Shown: positions 9,199 through 21,138, counted from the first letter of the stretch. The stretch: 64,000 bases of DNA from Favolaschia claudopus (GCA_037176885.1 JAWWNJ010000123.1:248001-312000), one strand, 5' to 3'. Made by a program: numbers and translations. Notes: generated from the sequence alone by a model not told the origin.

Positions 9199-11570
9199 AC
9201 ATTATCGACCATTTAATCGACTATGAGGCGGGACGGAGCCTCTACGATACCCAATATCTTGAGGCATTGTTCGGATTTCGAAGAGGAAGGATTGTCCGTC
9301 TCCGACACTGGTCCACTCACCGTCTGTTCAACAGTGGCGAACTTTTCCTCGATTACGTAAAGTCAACTGCCGTGTGTATTTTTCTTCGCTCCAGACACTG
9401 TGTGACTAACGTCGTCACTACAGCAAATGAGCATCGTGACGAGAACGGACAATGCATATACACACATACAATGCATTTAGGTGTTTCAGACGCTATTCAT
9501 TTGCTGTTTCTTACCTATCAATCAAAGTTCCATCACTGTAGCAGCAGCTGCAGCTCTGTCTCGATCTTCATTCATCTTTGCGATACGAACAGTACTACAT
9601 GCATCACAACGGGCTTATTTAGCCATACATACTCGGTGTCGCAAAAAGTAACCGATAATTTGATCACTGCTTCACGACCACGTGATATTTTCGCAAGATT
9701 TTGCACCCCTGGATGTTGTCTATAACATATATAAAAAGGTAGTAGCATTTGCTTGTCTGAAGCTTTCAGTATTCAACACCAAAACTGGATGTTATCAAAA
9801 TTTGCCACCGGCTGGCACAAAGCCCACAGAATCTCGAAAAAGGCGAACAGCCCCTGGTCAGTGGAGCCATCTTTTGAGCTGAGTCTTGTGGATGGGATCC
9901 CCTACTCGAGGTAGGGTTCTGTGGGGCTGAAGTGTCACTTCACCACTCACTCGAACACATCAAAGTTACGGCATTTACGGCTTCATGACTCCACAGATTT
10001 TGTTGCTCCACATCTACCGGCTGTCGGCAATGCAGATGCCGATTTTGATTCCTGTGATGGGATAGACCTTGTCCGGATGCCCTACAATGCCAGTTGATTT
10101 CAGGCGTTTCCAAATTCCGACTCTCAACCACTTGCAGCAGGACTTGCTTAACTGATTTGTTTTACATGCCGCAAAAAGCAGCTGGGTTGACAGAGCCGCG
10201 CTAGCCGACGCAAAGCCGTCTATGCCGAGGTGCTGATCGAAAGCCGGGATGGAGTCCGATGGACCCCACCCGCACCGGCCAATGAGAGCTGGTCGGCGCG
10301 CGAGCGTCGACCGAGCGAGCTTTGGCGGTTCTGTACACCAAAAACTTAAACCTCACCTGCCAATGAGACGAGCGAGCTTTGGCCGGCCTGCCTTGCCACT
10401 TCGGCCTTGCAAAAGTACATCGAAACATCTCAGTCTGCTAACACCTCTACACCTATCAGAGTAGGGGACCGGTGCTCGCACCGTTATTGCCATGTACTTA
10501 TGGGGAAGCTCTTCCCCATTCATCGGTATAAGGCTCCAAAATGCAGATGCTTACAAAATGACTGGGTGCTTTGTAAGCACAGCTGTAAGCACTGTGCGGG
10601 CCTTTCCTCGGACTTCGGATATCCAGCTGTCAGTGTCATGTGACCTCGAACTGTGGCGAAACTCGGTTCCGAAAATGCTTCCGCTGAAACCTTGCTTCAA
10701 CCTCATGCCCGATGGATGGATAGATACTGCCTACCTATATACTTTGTGTTGCTCAATGAATGCTTGCTCCTCTCTTTCCCCTTTGCCTATGCTTTGAGAC
10801 AACTTTGAGATGTCCTTGTATCCGTGGTTGGACTATAGTCTGTATTTTGCCACGGGGGGTGATGCACGGAGGTGGGTATAATGCCGTAATGTTCGAATTA
10901 GGAAAATGTTCCTACACGCCATTCACCACATACCACCAACCACATACCACCACTGTGCCCCGTTCTGTTGCTTAACTCTAAAAACGAGTCACTGAGAATA
11001 GCATACAGTAGCTGAGGAGGTATGCAAAGTTAGAATAAGTTTTCCGAATCATAGGAACGAGAATTGGCGAGACGGCGGATGGCCGGCGGCCAACCCGCAC
11101 AAATCTGATCTCCCTCCTTTTTTTTCCATTCAAGTTGGGAGTATTATCAAATTCGGGTTGTAAGAACACTCCAAAAAATGGAATAAACAAAAGCGCGTTG
11201 TAAGAGACGCAACGACGCGATTGATCCGAAATGATGCAAATCATTACGGCATTAGCCTCCAATCACGGATGTCAGCAACTTGACAGACTACATACACCGC
11301 AGGTACGAGGACCATTGTATGCAGCGTCTGTTTACAAGAGACTAGTTGGACTATAAATTTTGCAGTTTCAATCCCAGTCTCTGCAAAGAGTATATACAAG
11401 AACAGTGGGAGTGGGACTCGGCTATTTAAGCGAGTCCTTCTGCTGATGTCCTTCGCATCAGCTGCTATCAGCTGGCGATCATTATTTGATCGATCCATCC
11501 AAATTCGGCATTTTGAGCCGCAATTGGTTTTCTAAGTGTTTCTGAGTTATTTCAGGGCTAAAATAATTAC
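9199..11570. other. gene-free stretch with scattered repeats
   Basis: No credible gene was found across 2.4 kb. At 10499-10516 there is a hairpin (TGGGGAAGCTCTTCCCCA) followed by a CATTCATCGGTATA tail. It is paralogous to 49553-49600, which reads TGGGGAAGCTTGCTTCCCCA, then CATTCATCCGTATA; both continue into GCTTACAAA.. and TTTGTAAGC motifs. Near 10276-10395 the segment CCAATGAGA..GAGCGAGCTTTGGC is present twice. Open frames such as the one at 9267-9725 look accidental. Confidence 0.5.
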
Positions 11571-11590
11571 TGGGGGAACATTGTTCCCCC
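11571..11590. repeat. hairpin of the GGGGRA..TYCCCC type
   Basis: The sequence TGGGGGAACATTGTTCCCCC is a near-perfect palindrome. It resembles the hairpins at 2229, 10499, 49553 and 57249, though its flanks differ. A second hairpin, GCGGGGGAGACCCCCGC, follows at about 11684. Confidence 0.6.
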
Positions 11591-11712
11591 CAGACCCCCT
11601 TCCTTTGGCCTGACGGCATTTCTGAGAAGTCTAACTCGGTATTTTTGTTTTATTTTGCTGTTTATACTCAGAATTTCATGTAGCGCGGGGGAGACCCCCG
11701 CGGACCCCCCTT

Positions 11713-11776
11713 GACGCTCGCCGCTAGGCCCACTGCGTGGGGCTTTCGCTCGCCGCTGGGCCCACTGCGTGGAGCC
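11713..11776. repeat. two-copy tandem repeat, 31-bp unit
   Basis: The unit CGCTCGCCGCTRGGCCCACT followed by GCGTGGRGC is present twice back to back, differing at a few positions. It follows a GC-rich hairpin and lies just before the helicase relic. Confidence 0.7.
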
Positions 11777-11978
11777 AGGGATTATTTTAAAGCGTCGGGG
11801 CCATATTTTCAAGTCAATTTCGTGCTATTGATTCAAATCAAATGTACTGATGTGCCGGAATGCCGAGTCCCACTATTGAAGCTCAAACCTCCTCATCCGA
11901 GCTTCCGAGTTCCACTGTAGGGCTTTTTCCGAGCTTTTCCCGAGTCCCACTCACACCCTTTTCGTCATTCTTCCTCTG

Positions 11979-13300
11979 CAAAGGATCCAAACTTTGTTCC
12001 TCTAGCTCCAACTTCTCTCCAGCGAATGCAGAGCAGATGGAAACCAGCGAGAGTTGTTGTCATGGACGAAAAGTCAATGATAGGCAGAACTCAGTTTGGG
12101 AAGTTTGACCGACGTCTTCGCCAGATATATCCAGCAATGTCACACGAGACACTTGGAGCAATGGCCACAATTGGAGACTTTCTACAGCTCCCTCCAGTTC
12201 GTGATAGTGCCCTCTTCTCTACCATGGAACCCAGGACCACGGGGACAACTTGCAACAGGAGGTCGCAAGGCCTATGAGAGTTTCGACCAATCTCTGACTT
12301 TGACTGAAATCTTTCGCCAGCAAGGAGATACACCAGAGCAAATTGCATTCAGAGATGCACTCATGCGGCTGCAAACTTATGAAACAACTGCAGCAGATCA
12401 TACAATGTACTCCACTCGCTTTCGGCACAATCTGTCTTCTGCAGAGCAAGATGAATTTCGCGAAGTATTGCATTTACTTCCAACCAAGGAAGCAGTTAAT
12501 ATGGTGAACAAAGCTCAACTTGCTGCCCTCAATAAGCCTGTTGTATGCTGTAGAGCCAAACACCACCGTATCAGACCGTAGCAATGGAGCAGAATGGAGC
12601 AAAATCTAGAAAGGCATCTGCTGAAGATGCCGAGGGATTGGAGGCTGAAATTTATCTCGCTGAGGGAGCTCACATCCTGATTACTCGAAACATGTGGACA
12701 TCCAAAGGACTGGTTAATGCAACTCAAGGCATTGTCAAAAAATCTGGTATCTGCCAGGCAGCGATCCAAAAAAGATTTACCAGCTGTAGTATTTGTACAG
12801 TGTCCTGAATACACAGGTATGTACTCTATATGAATCACGGCTGTTAGGTATTCTAATCCAGTAATTTAGGACCACCAACTCAGGGTTGGGAAGGTGTACA
12901 ACCAGATTGGATTCCGATTGTTCCTGGGACAGCAGAATGGGAATCTAACGGAGTACCATTATCACGATCACAACTTCCCCTAACATAGGCATGGGCTATC
13001 ACGATGCACAAAAGGCAAGGTCTGACTCTCACCCAAGCAGTTTTTGCTCCTGGGTTGTCATTTGCAAATTGCAATTTCAAGAGTGAAAACATTGAATGGA
13101 ATAGCATTTCGTTCCCTTTCCGGTTGCAAAGATTGCAGAAGCCAAATGAAACCACAGTGCGTCAGATGCTCAGAGTTGATTTGGAGCGGAGAGAGGCTTT
13201 GGGTGTCAAACTCAATACTTATGGAATCAATATACGGGATATTCTCAATGAATTTCAATTTCTTGAGCCTTTTCAACAGTTGCATGAGTACTTAGAATAG
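11979..13300 (+). pseudogene. Helitron-type Pif1 helicase, C-terminal part, broken
   Basis: Segments read in order: a Walker B region (ARVVVMDEKSMIGRTQFGKF, then IGDFLQLPPV), LTLTEIFRQQGDTPEQIAFR with EAVNMVNKAQLAALN, then AEIYLAEGAHILITRNMWTS and KGLVNATQGIV, and finally WAITMHKRQGLTLTQA. These are the RecD/Pif1 order of Helitron helicases. At least two frameshifts (near 12240 and 12560) and a stop before the last block break the frame, and an intron-like gap sits near 12815-12869. The Walker A (GTAGTGKS-like) region and a Rep/HUH nuclease are absent, so only the helicase tail survives. The normal role is unwinding during rolling-circle-like transposition; this copy should be dead. Confidence 0.8.
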
Positions 13301-13367
13301 ACCGGCGAGTGTACTTACTCTGTATTATGTACAGTAGTATGTAATTCAGTAAATTGCGTGTACGGAC

Positions 13368-13420
13368 TGAAGCAAGCTTCCCCTCCTATGTGGACCATTG
13401 TCCACATACCCAACATGTTT
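13368..13420. repeat. palindrome-bearing dispersed repeat, copy 1 of 3
   Basis: The block AAGCAAGCTTCCCCTCCTAT continues into a palindrome whose halves are TATGTGGACCA and TTGTCCACATA, then CCCAACATGTT. Related copies are at 51310-51352 (same strand) and 62893-62945 (opposite strand). It may be an end of an unclassified element. Confidence 0.7.
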
Positions 13421-13469
13421 ATGTTACGGAAACCGACAACACGATAGCACTTTAACGGCTGGATTGCTA

Positions 13470-14138
13470 CAGTGCCGGACACGCAAAGTCGACAACTTTG
13501 ATCTTCCATTTATGGAAGGTGTTACACATGCCCAGGCGACTAGTTCTTTGCGTAAACATGAAGTTATGGACCCAAAGAATGGTTTTGCACGAGCCGATTT
13601 CCCCCAAACTCAAAATCAAAAACATTCACCCCAAAAATTTGACCGAACACCCAAATTTGATGGGAAAATTACGAAACATAGCGCAATCGACTCCGTTAAT
13701 CGAGCTGGTTCTGTTTCTGATGAAATAAAAATAATTTCACGAGCCGTTTTGACACAAATTCCCTGGGAAACATCACCGTATTTGGACATTTTACATCATG
13801 TTGATCAATTCCGTCACCGAACACGTGCCGCCCACCGTGCCGTTCCGCTGCCGTGAGTTGATTTTGAAAGTTTGCACGGATTTCCGCCTAGATTGCAGTC
13901 CCGGCCGTCATACTCTTTCCGGCACTACTCAGAGATCAAATTTTTTGCGCTAGAGGTACACAGAGTTTCGATTTTTGACCCCAAAAATTTGGCCACAGCC
14001 AAAATGTCGTGGGAAAAACTTCGGAGGTGGTTTTTTGAGCTTTTCCGGGGTCGGCGAATCCGATTCTGAAGTCAGAATTATCCCCAAAATTCCCGTTCGG
14101 CGGCAATCAACATTGTCGACTTTGGGTGTCTGGCACTG
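13470..14138. mobile_element. TIR element, CAGTGCCGGACAC ends, TA flanks, 669 bp
   Basis: Left end CAGTGCCGGACACGCAAAGT plus CGACAA matches inverted the right end TTGTCGACTTTGGGTGTCTG plus GCACTG. TA dinucleotides sit at 13468-13469 and 14139-14140. No transposase frame is present; short ORFs inside are not gene-like. A solo related end lies at 5240-5288. This fits a non-autonomous Tc1/mariner-pogo type element. Confidence 0.82.
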
Positions 14139-14194
14139 TATGCCAGATGAGACATGCTTCACCCGGATCGGTGGAGGAGCCTGATGTAACCAGT

Positions 14195-14222
14195 ATACAT
14201 CGGCTTTCCATACCCGGCACTA
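14195..14222. repeat. 28-bp motif shared with 37742-37769
   Basis: ATACATCGGCTTTCCATACC followed by CGGCACTA is identical at both places, while flanks differ apart from AT-rich TATA-like sequence before it. It may mark the end of a mobile element. Confidence 0.7.
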
Positions 14223-14477
14223 GAGTACTCTAAATGTGAGGTCACGGATAGCTAGCGAAGTTTGAAACCAGTGCGGCCCGCAGTCATCATTCATTATCGA
14301 TCAACTAGACGTTGCCTTGCCTCGCCCATGGCAAATTGGCGCTCGGTTTTGTGTGCGAGGTGAGCTGGTACAGCCACTCGGCCGAGTCTCCGAAGGTCCG
14401 ATGACAGAAATCACCTTCCCGCCGACCGTACTCTTGCTGGTTTTAGCTCAATTGGCACTCAATATATATGTACTTAT

Positions 14478-14736
14478 TTTTAGCAGATAGAACGAATTTG
14501 AGAGCGAGAAAGAAGAAGAGAATTGATAATTTGGTAGGTGAACTACTACAGCTTTTATACTCTACAAAATATACTAGAAGATTCTAAATAATGAGTCAAA
14601 CTGAGTCAAGTACAAGTGGAAACTATCTAGAGAATAAACTGGAAAGTTCGCGCTAGGGCGCGCTTAGTAAAGATCCGTACCGAAGGCGGTGATGCGCCTC
14701 GGCATGGTTCGGCTTGTTTAGCCGATTATTCCAACA
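14478..14736 (-). repeat. Copia 3' LTR
   Basis: 259 bp, reading TGTTGGAATAATCGGC at its 5' side on the minus strand and ending CTATCTGCTAAAA. It matches the 5' LTR at 19589-19847 with one visible difference. The purine tract GGGGGAG directly precedes it on the minus strand. Confidence 0.92.
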
Positions 14737-14743
14737 CTCCCCC

Positions 14744-16898
14744 TCAAGCCGAACTCAATCCCAGCGCCTGAACCATCGGCTTGAATTTGAACGACGCGAG
14801 AGATTTGGTGAGCACATCTGCTGTCATTTCGGATGTAGGGCAGTAGATGACTTCAAGAATTCCGTTTTCAATCTTCTCGCAGATGAAGTGATACCGAATG
14901 TCGATGTGTTTGGTCCTAGCGTGGAATTGTCCGAGTTCTGCGTGTGCGAGAGCGATAGCCGACTGATTGTCGTTGTAGATAATCATGGGGAAAGTGATGG
15001 GGCCGAATAATTCGGTGAGGAATGCGCGAAACCAGATGGCTTCCTTTGCAGTGTAAGTCAGAGCAATATACTCTGCCTCCGTGGTAGATAATGACACGAT
15101 CTCCTGCTGTTTAGAAGACCAGGAGACGGCGGCGCCGTTCAAAATGAGGGCATAACCTGATACCGCCTTCCGGTTATCAAGTGTCATCCCGTCGGCATCT
15201 CCGAAAATGTCCAGTCCCAGCGATGAGTCGTCTCCCTTGTAGGTGAGTGCAAGCAGTCGAGTTCCCTTCAAATATTGAAGGACATGTTTGGCCGCATGCC
15301 AGTGTGGTAGTCCGGGATTGTCGACAAAACGGGAAAGGGTACATGAAGCAAAAGCGATGTCGGGACGGGTGGTGGAGCAAAGCCAGATGAGACCACCAAT
15401 CAACTCGCGGTAAGGATATTTCTTCATCTCGGCAATTGCCTGTGGTGTCGTAGGGCATTGTTCGCGGGTAAGTTGAACCGTGGGATCCAGAGGTACTGAA
15501 ACTGCTTTACAGTTCTCCATGTTGAATTTGCGTAGCAGGGAGTCGATGTAGGTCGTCTGAGACAACGCCAAGGTGCGTTTCTCCCTGTCGCGGGTAAACT
15601 CCATCCCAAGGAGCCAACTAATCGGTCCCAGCATCGTGATTTTAAAGATGCGACCAATCTCCTCCTGGATTTCATCAATCAGCGCGGGGGAATTTCCGGT
15701 GATGGTGCTGTCGTCGATATGGATGGCCATGAAGATGACCTGGTTGCCTCGAATGAGGCGGAAGACAGCGTAGTCGGAGCGTAGGGGATAGATGCCGAGT
15801 TTAGCGAGTGCAGCAGTTAAGGTCTCGTACCATTTTCTGCTGGCTTGCTTGAGTCCGTAGATTGTTCGGCATAGTCGTATGACTTCATTTAGATTGCCGT
15901 TGGTGAAATGCGGTGGTTGCTCCATGAAGATCTCTTCGTCGGGACCGAATTCTCCGTTGAGAAAAGCAGCGGAGTAATCAAACAGTTTGATGTCCCAATC
16001 AAAGCGCGCGGCAATGGACAAAATTGTCCGAAGTGAGGAGAGTTTGGCGGTAGGGGAAAATGTTTCGTAGTAGTCGACCCCTTGAACCTGCGTGAAGCCT
16101 TTGGCAACGAGACGAGCTTTACACTTGTCGATCTCGCCATTGGCTTTCCGTTTGATGCGCAATGCCCATTTGGATCCGACCACGTTCCGATCACTCGGTC
16201 TCGGGACCAAACGATTGCCGAATGTACCCGTTCTTTTCATCGCCTCCATCTCTACTTCCATCGCCTCCTTGAATAGTGGCCAGTCTGGCCGTCCCATGGC
16301 TTCTTCGACTGTGGGTGAGTCTGAAAGTTCTCCTCCAGCAAGATATGCGAATACTGTGCTGATAGAGCTCTCAGGATCCGAATGATCCTTCGATGTATCG
16401 GCTATGTGAGCCGCTCGGCGTGTTCTCGATCCTTCGATAACATTATTTGGGTCGATTTTGCTGCTGATATCCTGTGGCGCTAATTTCGGTGATGGGCTCG
16501 GTGAACGAGAAGCTGGTGGAGTGGTGAGTGGTGAGGTTGGTGCGCGGGAAGGGGTAGGAATTGTGTCTTGGGTTGCCGAAGGTGCGTGCTGGATGGTTTT
16601 TGAAGTTTCTTCGTCCTTGCCAACCGCTTTCTCCCCCTCATTCAGCACTCTGTAAATTCCTCCACTCCTCTTTTCCTCCAAAAACTTTACACTTCTCTCC
16701 GTCCGAACCATCCGCCGATCTGGATAATAAATCCGATGCCCGTCAATCGAGTCTTGGTCATAGCCGACCCATCGACCGTCGCGAGCGCGGCCATCAAGTT
16801 TGCCGCCATCTTCAACATGAACCGAAACTTTGCAACCCCACTCGTGGATATTGCGTAAGTCTAGTTTGCTCTTGTGAAATATTTCGTGTGGTGTGCGG
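14744..16898 (-). CDS. Copia pol, downstream part: integrase C-terminus, reverse transcriptase, RNase H
   Basis: After the insertion junction ([14 protein letters not shown]) the frame gives an integrase tail with a low-complexity Pro/Ser linker. The Copia RT follows: [51 protein letters not shown] with the motif A Asp, and [12 protein letters not shown] with the DD of the active site. RNase H follows with [18 protein letters not shown] and [12 protein letters not shown]. No stops interrupt about 715 codons. It ends at a TGA adjoining the polypurine tract. The enzyme copies genomic RNA to cDNA in virus-like particles. The upstream reading continues artificially into the inserted element up to 17002. 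Confidence 0.92.
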
Positions 16899-17307
16899 TA
16901 GTGTTGCCGCGGCTTGAGCCGGTCACGCCTGTCACAAAGCAACTTTTGACCTTCTGAATGCGAACAAGGACTCAGGTTGCCCAAATAAATAGCGGAGGTC
17001 ATTTTTGTGATGGATACTTGTTATACTTGCTCCCTACTTTTAGTTGAAACGGACTATGCAGCTCCCTGAAGAGCCATCTTCAATGGCTCGAGCTGTGACA
17101 GTGAGCCGCGGAGCCACGGAGCCTCTTTTGCATCGTACCAGCCAAAGCACAAATATTGGGGTATAATTTGTGCGGAGAAAAATAAACCTAGGTATCCATT
17201 GAAGACTCCCCGAACCAAAAATCCGCCCTAAGACTATCATGTAGAACGGAAGAAGCTGAGCCGCGCTCAAGCCGGACTGTCACGCGAGCCGAGCCGCGGC
17301 AACACTA
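16899..17307. mobile_element. hAT-type non-autonomous element inside Copia (409 bp)
   Basis: Ends TAGTGTTGCCGCGGCTTGAG and GCCGAGCCGCGGCAACACTA are inverted repeats. The 8 bp GTGTGCGG are present immediately outside both ends (16891-16898 and 17308-17315). An 8-bp duplication and TAGTGTTGC-type ends are standard for the hAT superfamily. No transposase is encoded. Removing the insert and one duplication restores the expected integrase junction [10 protein letters not shown], so the insertion came after the Copia coding sequence was intact. Confidence 0.93.
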
Positions 17308-19507
17308 GTGTGCGGCCTCCTAATGCCTTTGTAGAGGTCCTGTTCTTCAACCAAACAGCATGTTTCAATGCTTCGCCCCACAAATTCGCCGGTAGTCCCG
17401 CGGCATGTAACATCGCGCGGACTTTCTCGAGAAGTGTCCGATTTAATCGTTCCGCAATGCCGTTGTGCTCGGGGGTGTCGTGTACGGTGTACCGGCGTGC
17501 AATTCCTCTGCGGGCGAGATAATTATTGAAGGCATGATTTTTGTATTCGCCTCCGTTGTCGGAATGAAGAATTTTAATTCTGATGCCGTGTTTGTTTTCC
17601 CAGCGCACATCTACGTTCTTGAAAGCTTCCAGCGTCTCATCCTTGGTGTGCATCAACACAAGGACAGTGTAACGCGAAGCTTCATCGGTAAACGAGACGT
17701 AATAGCGCTTGTGCTGCGGGGTTTCAACGGTCGCCGGTCCCCACACATCGGAATGAACTTCATCACCAACTTCCCCACTAGCCTCTCTCTCCACGGACTT
17801 GGGAATCGGTTTGCGCGTCATCCTGCCGTGCAGGCATAATTTGCAGTCGCCTGTCAATGTATGGTGCGTCTCGTCCAATTCTATTCCATCAACCAAATTA
17901 TTTTTGACCAATTTTGTTGCCGCATCCACCGGCAAGTGACCCATTAATTTGTGTAGTTCTTCGGGTGTCACAACCAGCGGGCCGTCGTTAGCCACGTTCG
18001 CACGCGGCGTCGTAATCGGTACTTGAACGCGGTAGAGTCCACGCTCAAGCGGAATGCTGCCGATCCGTTTGTTGTTCCGGTCAAAAATCCGACACTCCGT
18101 TTGACGGAATTGGACCGCGTAGCCGGCCTGAGCGATGCGACCGATGGAAATTAGGGTTATTCCGAGTCGAGGTGCGTGTAAGACATCCTTCATGAGGACC
18201 CTGGTTGATTTATTTGGACCATTGGGGACTTGTATTAGCATATCCCCCATGCCGACAGCTTCAAATTTCTTGTTGTCAGCTCCAGCAATTCCTCGCGGCT
18301 GTATAGCCCGGTAATTCGTCAATCGATGCCGTGAGGGTGTCATGTGCTGTGTAGCACCCGAATCGTAGATTTCGAGCTCGTATTCCTGCGTTGTGGTGAC
18401 TGCTGCCGCGACCAAATTTTCCGAGGTAAGTGAAGTTGATTCCTTCGATTCTTCATCTTCCCCGGCATCCTCCGGCTCGTCGTCGCTATCCGACACGTCC
18501 AAGAGTGGCGGCATATCCGCCCATTCATCGCCAGTGTCCCACTCGAACTCTTCCTCATCAAGTTCATCAAACTCGATGTGATCCTCCGGCCTATCCGACG
18601 CTGCCATCCACGCAGCATCAAACTCTGGTTCCGCCTTCGCGGTATTTGCCTGGCCTTTACCCTTCCTATGTGGGCTCTGACCTTCCTTCCCTCCTCCTTT
18701 AGCCCAGCAATCTCGTGCCATATGCCCTTTCTTGTGGCAATTATAGCACTCGAGTTTCTTCTTCGACTTGCCGTCATTTCCGTAAAATGCGGCTTCTTTC
18801 TCCCCCTTGCCCGTAAGCCTGGCTTTCTTCCTATCAGCTTCATCACTGATGCCCTGTACCACCGTGTCCGGGTCGAGGTCTTTGCCGAGAAGTGACGCAG
18901 CTCCCGTTAATGCGGAAAGGTACGTCTCAAATGCCGAGGGGAGGGATCCGAGGACAATCGCAACAAAGTTGTCGTCTCCGGGGTCGGCACCCATGGCTAT
19001 TAGGTCCTCCCGGATCTTCTGTAATTTGTCGAGGTGAGTTTTAACATCTCCCCCATCCACGCAGCGCTCATCCTGAAGCTTTCTGTGCAGATCAACCGTG
19101 ACCATCTTTGACTTCTTTTCATATTCCGCCGTCACCTTCTCCCACATCTCCTTCACATTTGCCGCACCCTTGACTTTCAAGAACAAGGAATCAGGTATGA
19201 CCGAAGCCAGTCCCTGTTTGAGTACTGCTTGTTCTGATTTCCAGATCCGCCGCTTCGCAAAATATTCATTCATCAAGCGAGTTTCGTCTGCCGTGGGTTT
19301 TTCGGGATCAGCCACGGCAGGCTCAGCCGGTGCCTTTGCGGTTCCTTGGGCACTGTCATCGAGATGATTGTCAAGACCGGCAGCTTCAACGGCGAAGATG
19401 AATCTGTCACGGAAGAAGACCCAATTCGTTCCGTCGGCCTTGCAAGCGGGGAGTTTGGCGAAGTATTCGCCGAGTTTCGCAGTCGAGGAGAATGTGTTGG
19501 TGGACAT
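17308..19507 (-). CDS. Copia gag, protease and integrase core
   Basis: The frame starts MSTNTFSSTAKLGEYFAKLP, with a gag capsid domain of about 240 residues. A CCHC zinc knuckle follows (CYNCHKKGHMARDC, near residue 255), then an acidic linker, and the aspartic protease motif YDSGATQHMTP near residue 383. A GAG-pre-integrase segment (HLPVDAATKLV, CKLCLHGRMTRKP) precedes the integrase with its catalytic residues in SDVWGPATVE, LHSDNGGEYK and EHNGIAERLNRTL. It is open for more than 730 codons and ends only in the inserted hAT-type element. Gag forms the particle, protease matures it and integrase inserts the cDNA. On its own it lacks RT. Confidence 0.93.
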
Positions 19508-19572
19508 AGTGTTGTTGAGTTACTTGGAGTGTGTAGAGGTAAGCAGTATTCGTTCTAGGTTATTTATGCGCG

Positions 19573-19588
19573 GGCGGGGCCCATAACC
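19573..19588 (-). promoter_or_regulatory. putative primer-binding site of the Copia element
   Basis: Directly inside the 5' LTR the minus strand reads GGTTATGGGCCCCGCC. The part TGGGCCCCGC could pair with the CCA-tail of a tRNA ending GCGGGGCCCA. The tRNA identity cannot be settled here. Confidence 0.35.
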
Positions 19589-19847
19589 TTTTAGCAGATA
19601 GAACGAATTTGAGAGCGAGAAAGAAGAAGAGAATTGATAATTTGGTAGGTGAACTACTACAGCTTTTATACTCTACAAAATATACTAGAAGATTCTAAAT
19701 AATGAGTCAAACTGAGTCAAGTACAAGTGGAAACTATCTAGAGAATAAACTGGAAAGTTCGCGCTAGGGCGCGCTTAGTAAAGATCCGTACCGAAGGCGG
19801 TGATGCGCCTCGGCATGGTTTGGCTTGTTTAGCCGATTATTCCAACA
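19589..19847 (-). repeat. Copia 5' LTR
   Basis: 259 bp, same ends as the 3' LTR, one visible substitution. It should carry the promoter for the minus-strand gag-pol transcript. CTTAT at 19848-19852 is the outer target duplication. Confidence 0.92.
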
Positions 19848-19852
19848 CTTAT

Positions 19853-20500
19853 TCCAAAATATTTACGCTCGGTGTCACGCATCAGGGTGGTGCCGAGATG
19901 CCGCTGCGTGACCTGATTGCTCGGTGATCGTTCCCAATCGGGTAACTTGCTTTCGTAGGCGGCGGCGGGTTGGTCGCGCTATATTGTCGTTCCAAAACCT
20001 TTGCTGCCTCGGTAAGACGTGTAAATGTATTTGCATTCTAGTCTGAGAGCTTTATGGAATTGATACGAGCCGAAATGAGGAGAATATACTGTGATTTTTG
20101 TGTACGAGTATTTCCAGCTGTTAGCCTCAGTTTTCGGCGGAATCTAGCGCGGCATCTCTGCCAAGGAGCTCATTCAAGCTGTTGTATGTATCCTTAAGTT
20201 GTTTGAACGCAGAGAAGGTGTCCCGGGACCTCAGGCCAGACGAGGATGTCGGGGGAGCGTTGGTGGATGTTCCTAAAACATTTTGTGGATGTTGATGGGA
20301 TGTTGGCCACCGCACATCACAGGGACATCGCCGAGGCAAGCTCCTCGGAGAGCCGGGCCCGGATGTTCAGTCGACATCATCTCAAAATGGCGGTGTATAT
20401 CAGTATCGAGCCCAAAATCCGCGGATATCAACCTCCACATCCGATCGATTTTTTTTCGGCTTTCATGCGCGGAAATAAAATCTTGTGAGCTTGGAGTTTA
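19853..20500. other. intergenic with short open frames, no recognised gene
   Basis: A minus-strand frame near 20127-20250 ends DTFSAFKQLKDTYNSLNELL and looks helical, but it has no start, no recognisable family and is only about 45 codons in its gene-like part. It could be a last exon of a decayed gene. Confidence 0.3.
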
Positions 20501-21017
20501 CAGCCGTTTTGGAAACAATATACGGGTTTTGATTGGGTGGTGCTCGTTCGTTTGTGCTTACGTTTGTTGACGATTCTGTCATCGGCAAAGCCGGGAGCAC
20601 CACTTTGGGGCGTTGCCGTACCACATCCCTTGTTTTGGGCCCTGGCTCGCAAGTCATAGCCCTGTCGAGCTCTGGGCAAGTAGCAGCTGAGTCTTTCTGT
20701 TAACCCCCTGTTTTGTCCTGGTGTTCTTTGGGTGGCGGAAGCGAAAATCAGATTCGGCTGAAGTGGAGCTGGTGACGGGAAGCAAAACAAAGGTAAGCAC
20801 AAACGAATGAGCACCACTGTACCGGTAGCAACATAACGCATAACGGAGAGCCATTTTTGCTTACAAATCGTCCCATATATGGTAATTTTGCACCGCTTTT
20901 GCACAGCAAATTACCATAAAAGGCTAGCAACGGCACGTAACGCACCTCAGAGCGTTGCCTCCATACAGATCGGTACAGCACTTGATCAAAACCCGTATAT
21001 TGTTTCCAAAACGGCAG
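20501..21017. mobile_element. TIR element with TA flanks, 517 bp
   Basis: CAGCCGTTTTGGAAACAATA followed by TACGGGTTTTGAT is inverted at the right end (ATCAAAACCCGTATATTGTT, then TCCAAAACGGCAG). TA flanks both ends. A further inner inverted pair, GTGGTGCTCGTTCGTTTGTG near 20538 and CACAAACGAATGAGCACCAC near 20795, suggests either a second nested element or extended palindromic structure. No transposase is seen. It ends about 120 bp before the GH128 start. Confidence 0.8.
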
Positions 21018-21138
21018 TATGAATGAATTACGACCGCGTTGTATGAACACTGAATCAAAACTGTGTGATGAGCAAACGGGTTCCAGTTCCCGATTCACCT
21101 TGAAAAGTCACGACAACCTAAAGCTCAGTATTACCACA

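Larger units (their letters stand above)
14473..19852 (-). mobile_element. Copia LTR retrotransposon, young, interrupted by a hAT-type element
   Basis: Two 259-bp LTRs bound the element (14478-14736 and 19589-19847). By eye they differ at one position (C in GGTTCGGCTTG, T in the other copy). The 5-bp sequence CTTAT flanks both sides (14473-14477 and 19848-19852), as expected for an integration duplication. Coding lies on the minus strand: gag-protease-integrase, then reverse transcriptase-RNase H, the usual Copia order. A polypurine tract (GGGGGAG) abuts the 3' LTR and overlaps the region of the pol stop codon. The element is very recent because its LTRs have hardly diverged, but the coding region is split by a 409-bp insertion at 16899-17307. 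Confidence 0.93.

Noticed and set aside
9267..9725. 152-codon open frame
   Set aside because: Rich in Cys, His and Ser with no family resemblance and no splice context; judged accidental.
18340..18846. 168-codon open frame on the minus strand within Copia gag
   Set aside because: It overlaps the zinc-knuckle and protease region in another frame; a shadow.
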